Positions 7,822 through 8,386 of a DNA stretch of 8,386 nt are shown in pieces. Every line of letters begins with the position of its first letter. Position 1 is the stretch's first letter. Source of the DNA: Mariniphaga sp. (GTDB taxonomy: Bacteria; Bacteroidota; Bacteroidia; Bacteroidales; Prolixibacteraceae); NCBI GenBank assembly GCA_025363795.1, contig JANYLE010000092.1, positions 1 through 8,386 of the forward strand, written 5' to 3'. The position numbers and the translations under genes were made by a program. The notes beneath the pieces are model-generated. The model was not told the DNA's origin. It did not search any database and was given only the letters and a program-made list of their open reading frames with translations.

Positions 7822-7936
7822 TTTAGCTTAAATCACCTGATTTCCACTTTCTCTGACCTGACTTTAATTGCAATTTCAATCCCCATATCTGACATCATTT
7901 CAAATTATTAACCTTAAATTAAACATTTTAGGCTGT

Positions 7937-7958
7937 CTATTCCTATATTTAGGAGTAG
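7937..7958 (+). other. Stem-loop beside a -7 element
   Basis: CTATTCCTA (7937-7945) pairs with TAGGAGTAG (7950-7958) around the loop TATT, nine pairs with one T.G wobble on the plus strand. As DNA it is a near-perfect inverted repeat that overlaps the first bases of the promoter-like TAGATTTG. It could therefore be an operator for the lipoprotein gene as easily as an RNA structure. Confidence 0.35.
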
Positions 7959-7963
7959 ATTTG
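7956..7963 (+). promoter_or_regulatory. Candidate -7 element for the lipoprotein gene
   Basis: TAGATTTG matches TAnnTTTG exactly and lies 130 bases before the lipoprotein ATG. No good TTG -33 element stands 17-23 bases upstream (the nearest is CTG at 7933-7935). If used, the leader would be about 120 bases and would contain the GC-rich hairpin at 8056-8073. Confidence 0.25.
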
Positions 7964-8055
7964 TGGTCAATTTGAATTCCTTTTGTATGGTCGATGCTCA
8001 TTTATCGGTATGAAAAAGGACTTCGTACAAATCGAAGATCAACATAGTAAATTCC

Positions 8056-8073
8056 ATCCCGCGTTTGCGGGAT
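8056..8073 (+). promoter_or_regulatory. GC-rich hairpin just before the lipoprotein start
   Basis: ATCCCGC (8056-8062) pairs perfectly with GCGGGAT (8067-8073) around the loop GTTT, ending 20 bases before the ATG at 8094. It is followed by TAAAAAC rather than a T run, so it is not a typical terminator. In an otherwise AT-rich leader it may protect the mRNA 5' region, bind a regulator, or be one copy of a short genomic hairpin repeat. Confidence 0.4.
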
Positions 8074-8093
8074 TAAAAACAAATTAGTAACAG

Positions 8094-8386
8094 ATGAATA
8101 AATTTTTATTGGTATTATCGCTATCGGTAATACTTTTGGCTTGCAAATCAAGCAATCAAGCGGCAAGCGTTACATCGGCAAAGACCGATCGCAACTCTCA
8201 AAAAGAGATAAAAGGGAATTGGCAAATTACCAGCGTTTCATTCCCGGGGTCTGATTATCTAAAAGTGAATTCTTTTCAAATCGCGGATTCAAAATGCTTC
8301 ATCGGAAGTACCTGGAATTTTATCCCGAATAACAACAAGGGAAGTATGAGTCTGAATCAGTCGGATTGTCCTTCGTTTTCTTCGCC
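8094..8386 (+). CDS. Lipocalin-like outer-membrane lipoprotein, 3' end outside the window
   Basis: The frame is open from the ATG at 8094 to the right edge (97 codons), so the C-terminus is missing. The N-terminus is a lipoprotein signal peptide, MNKFLLVLSLSVILLAC, with lipobox LLAC and the acylated cysteine C17. A Ser/Ala/Thr-rich linker (18-38) follows. Then comes a segment typical of small Bacteroidetes lipocalin-like proteins: IKGNWQITSVSFPG (39-52), CFIGSTWNFIPNNNKGSMSLN (from C69) and a further cysteine near 92. The two cysteines may form a disulfide, as in relatives. In related genomes this protein (about 160-180 residues by recollection) is often followed by an OmpA-family gene, which would lie beyond the window. 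Its ligand is unknown. The start is supported by the signal peptide, and the leader carries a hairpin ending 20 bases upstream. Confidence 0.85.
   Translation, partial: MNKFLLVLSLSVILLACKSSNQAASVTSAKTDRNSQKEIKGNWQITSVSFPGSDYLKVNSFQIADSKCFIGSTWNFIPNNNKGSMSLNQSDCPSFSS

Larger units (their letters stand above)
7378..8093. other. Long divergent intergenic region with several hairpins
   Basis: About 716 bases between the divergent secreted-protein and lipoprotein genes, with no gene over 30 codons that I can support. Contents from left to right: a TTGAACTATTGG copy at 7405; alternating TA at 7489-7498; the promoter-like TATATTTG at 7590; the perfect palindrome TTTCCGGAAA at 7611-7620; an A7-GATCAA-T8 tract at 7668-7688; hairpins at 7739-7759, 7796-7821, 7937-7958 and 8056-8073; and TAGATTTG at 7956. 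The number of hairpins and A/T tracts suggests transcribed non-coding DNA or a long leader rather than inert spacer. Confidence 0.5.

Noticed and set aside
4400..7948. Shared word CTATTCCTATAT in two spacers (near 4404 and 7937)
   Set aside because: Twelve bases of AT-rich sequence with dissimilar flanks; chance is sufficient.
6149..8041. Inverted pair TTGATCTTCGAT (6149-6160) and ATCGAAGATCAA (about 8030-8041)
   Set aside because: Twelve identical bases almost 2 kb apart are expected by chance a few times in a window of this size, and the flanks do not match, so this is not evidence of a mobile element.
1..8386. CRISPR array, tRNA/rRNA genes, transposase, phage or toxin-antitoxin genes
   Set aside because: No regularly spaced repeats, no cloverleaf-like segments, no recombinase motifs and no paired small genes were found on either strand.

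Overview
The window looks like chromosomal DNA from a member of the Bacteroidota. Four things point there: AT-rich intergenic DNA, no consistent Shine-Dalgarno sequences, matches to the Bacteroidetes promoter motif TAnnTTTG, and typical gene families (a Reg_prop/Y_Y_Y sensor, a sirtuin lacking zinc cysteines, a lipocalin-like lipoprotein). The last two protein sequences resemble what I remember of Bacteroidetes homologues. No database search was possible.

Layout. From 1 to 2014 on the minus strand lies a large secreted or periplasmic beta-propeller sensor, cut by the left edge just inside its Y_Y_Y domain. It starts 29 bases after the stop of a complete RNase R gene (rnr, 2044-4233, minus), so the two are probably co-transcribed. 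A 305-base divergent spacer separates rnr from a complete ComF-family gene (4539-5222, plus). That gene converges on a CobB-type sirtuin deacylase (5411-6100, minus). About 700 bases without a convincing gene follow. Next is a small secreted protein of unknown function (6886-7377, minus) with a clear intrinsic terminator at 6801-6830. A second long spacer (7378-8093) holds several hairpins and promoter-like motifs. A lipocalin-like lipoprotein (from 8094, plus) then runs off the right edge.

How the genes relate. This is mostly a housekeeping neighbourhood: RNA turnover, DNA uptake or phosphoribosyl-transfer-related function, and NAD-dependent protein deacylation, flanked by envelope proteins. 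Apart from the rnr/sensor pair there is no convincing operon, and I see no sign that the genes form one pathway. I found no mobile element, CRISPR array, tRNA, rRNA, phage gene or defence cassette. The least explained part is 7571-7831, where a promoter-like motif, an A/T-rich stretch and a perfect 11-bp hairpin could mark a small RNA or a very small hydrophobic protein. This is a lead, not an established system.
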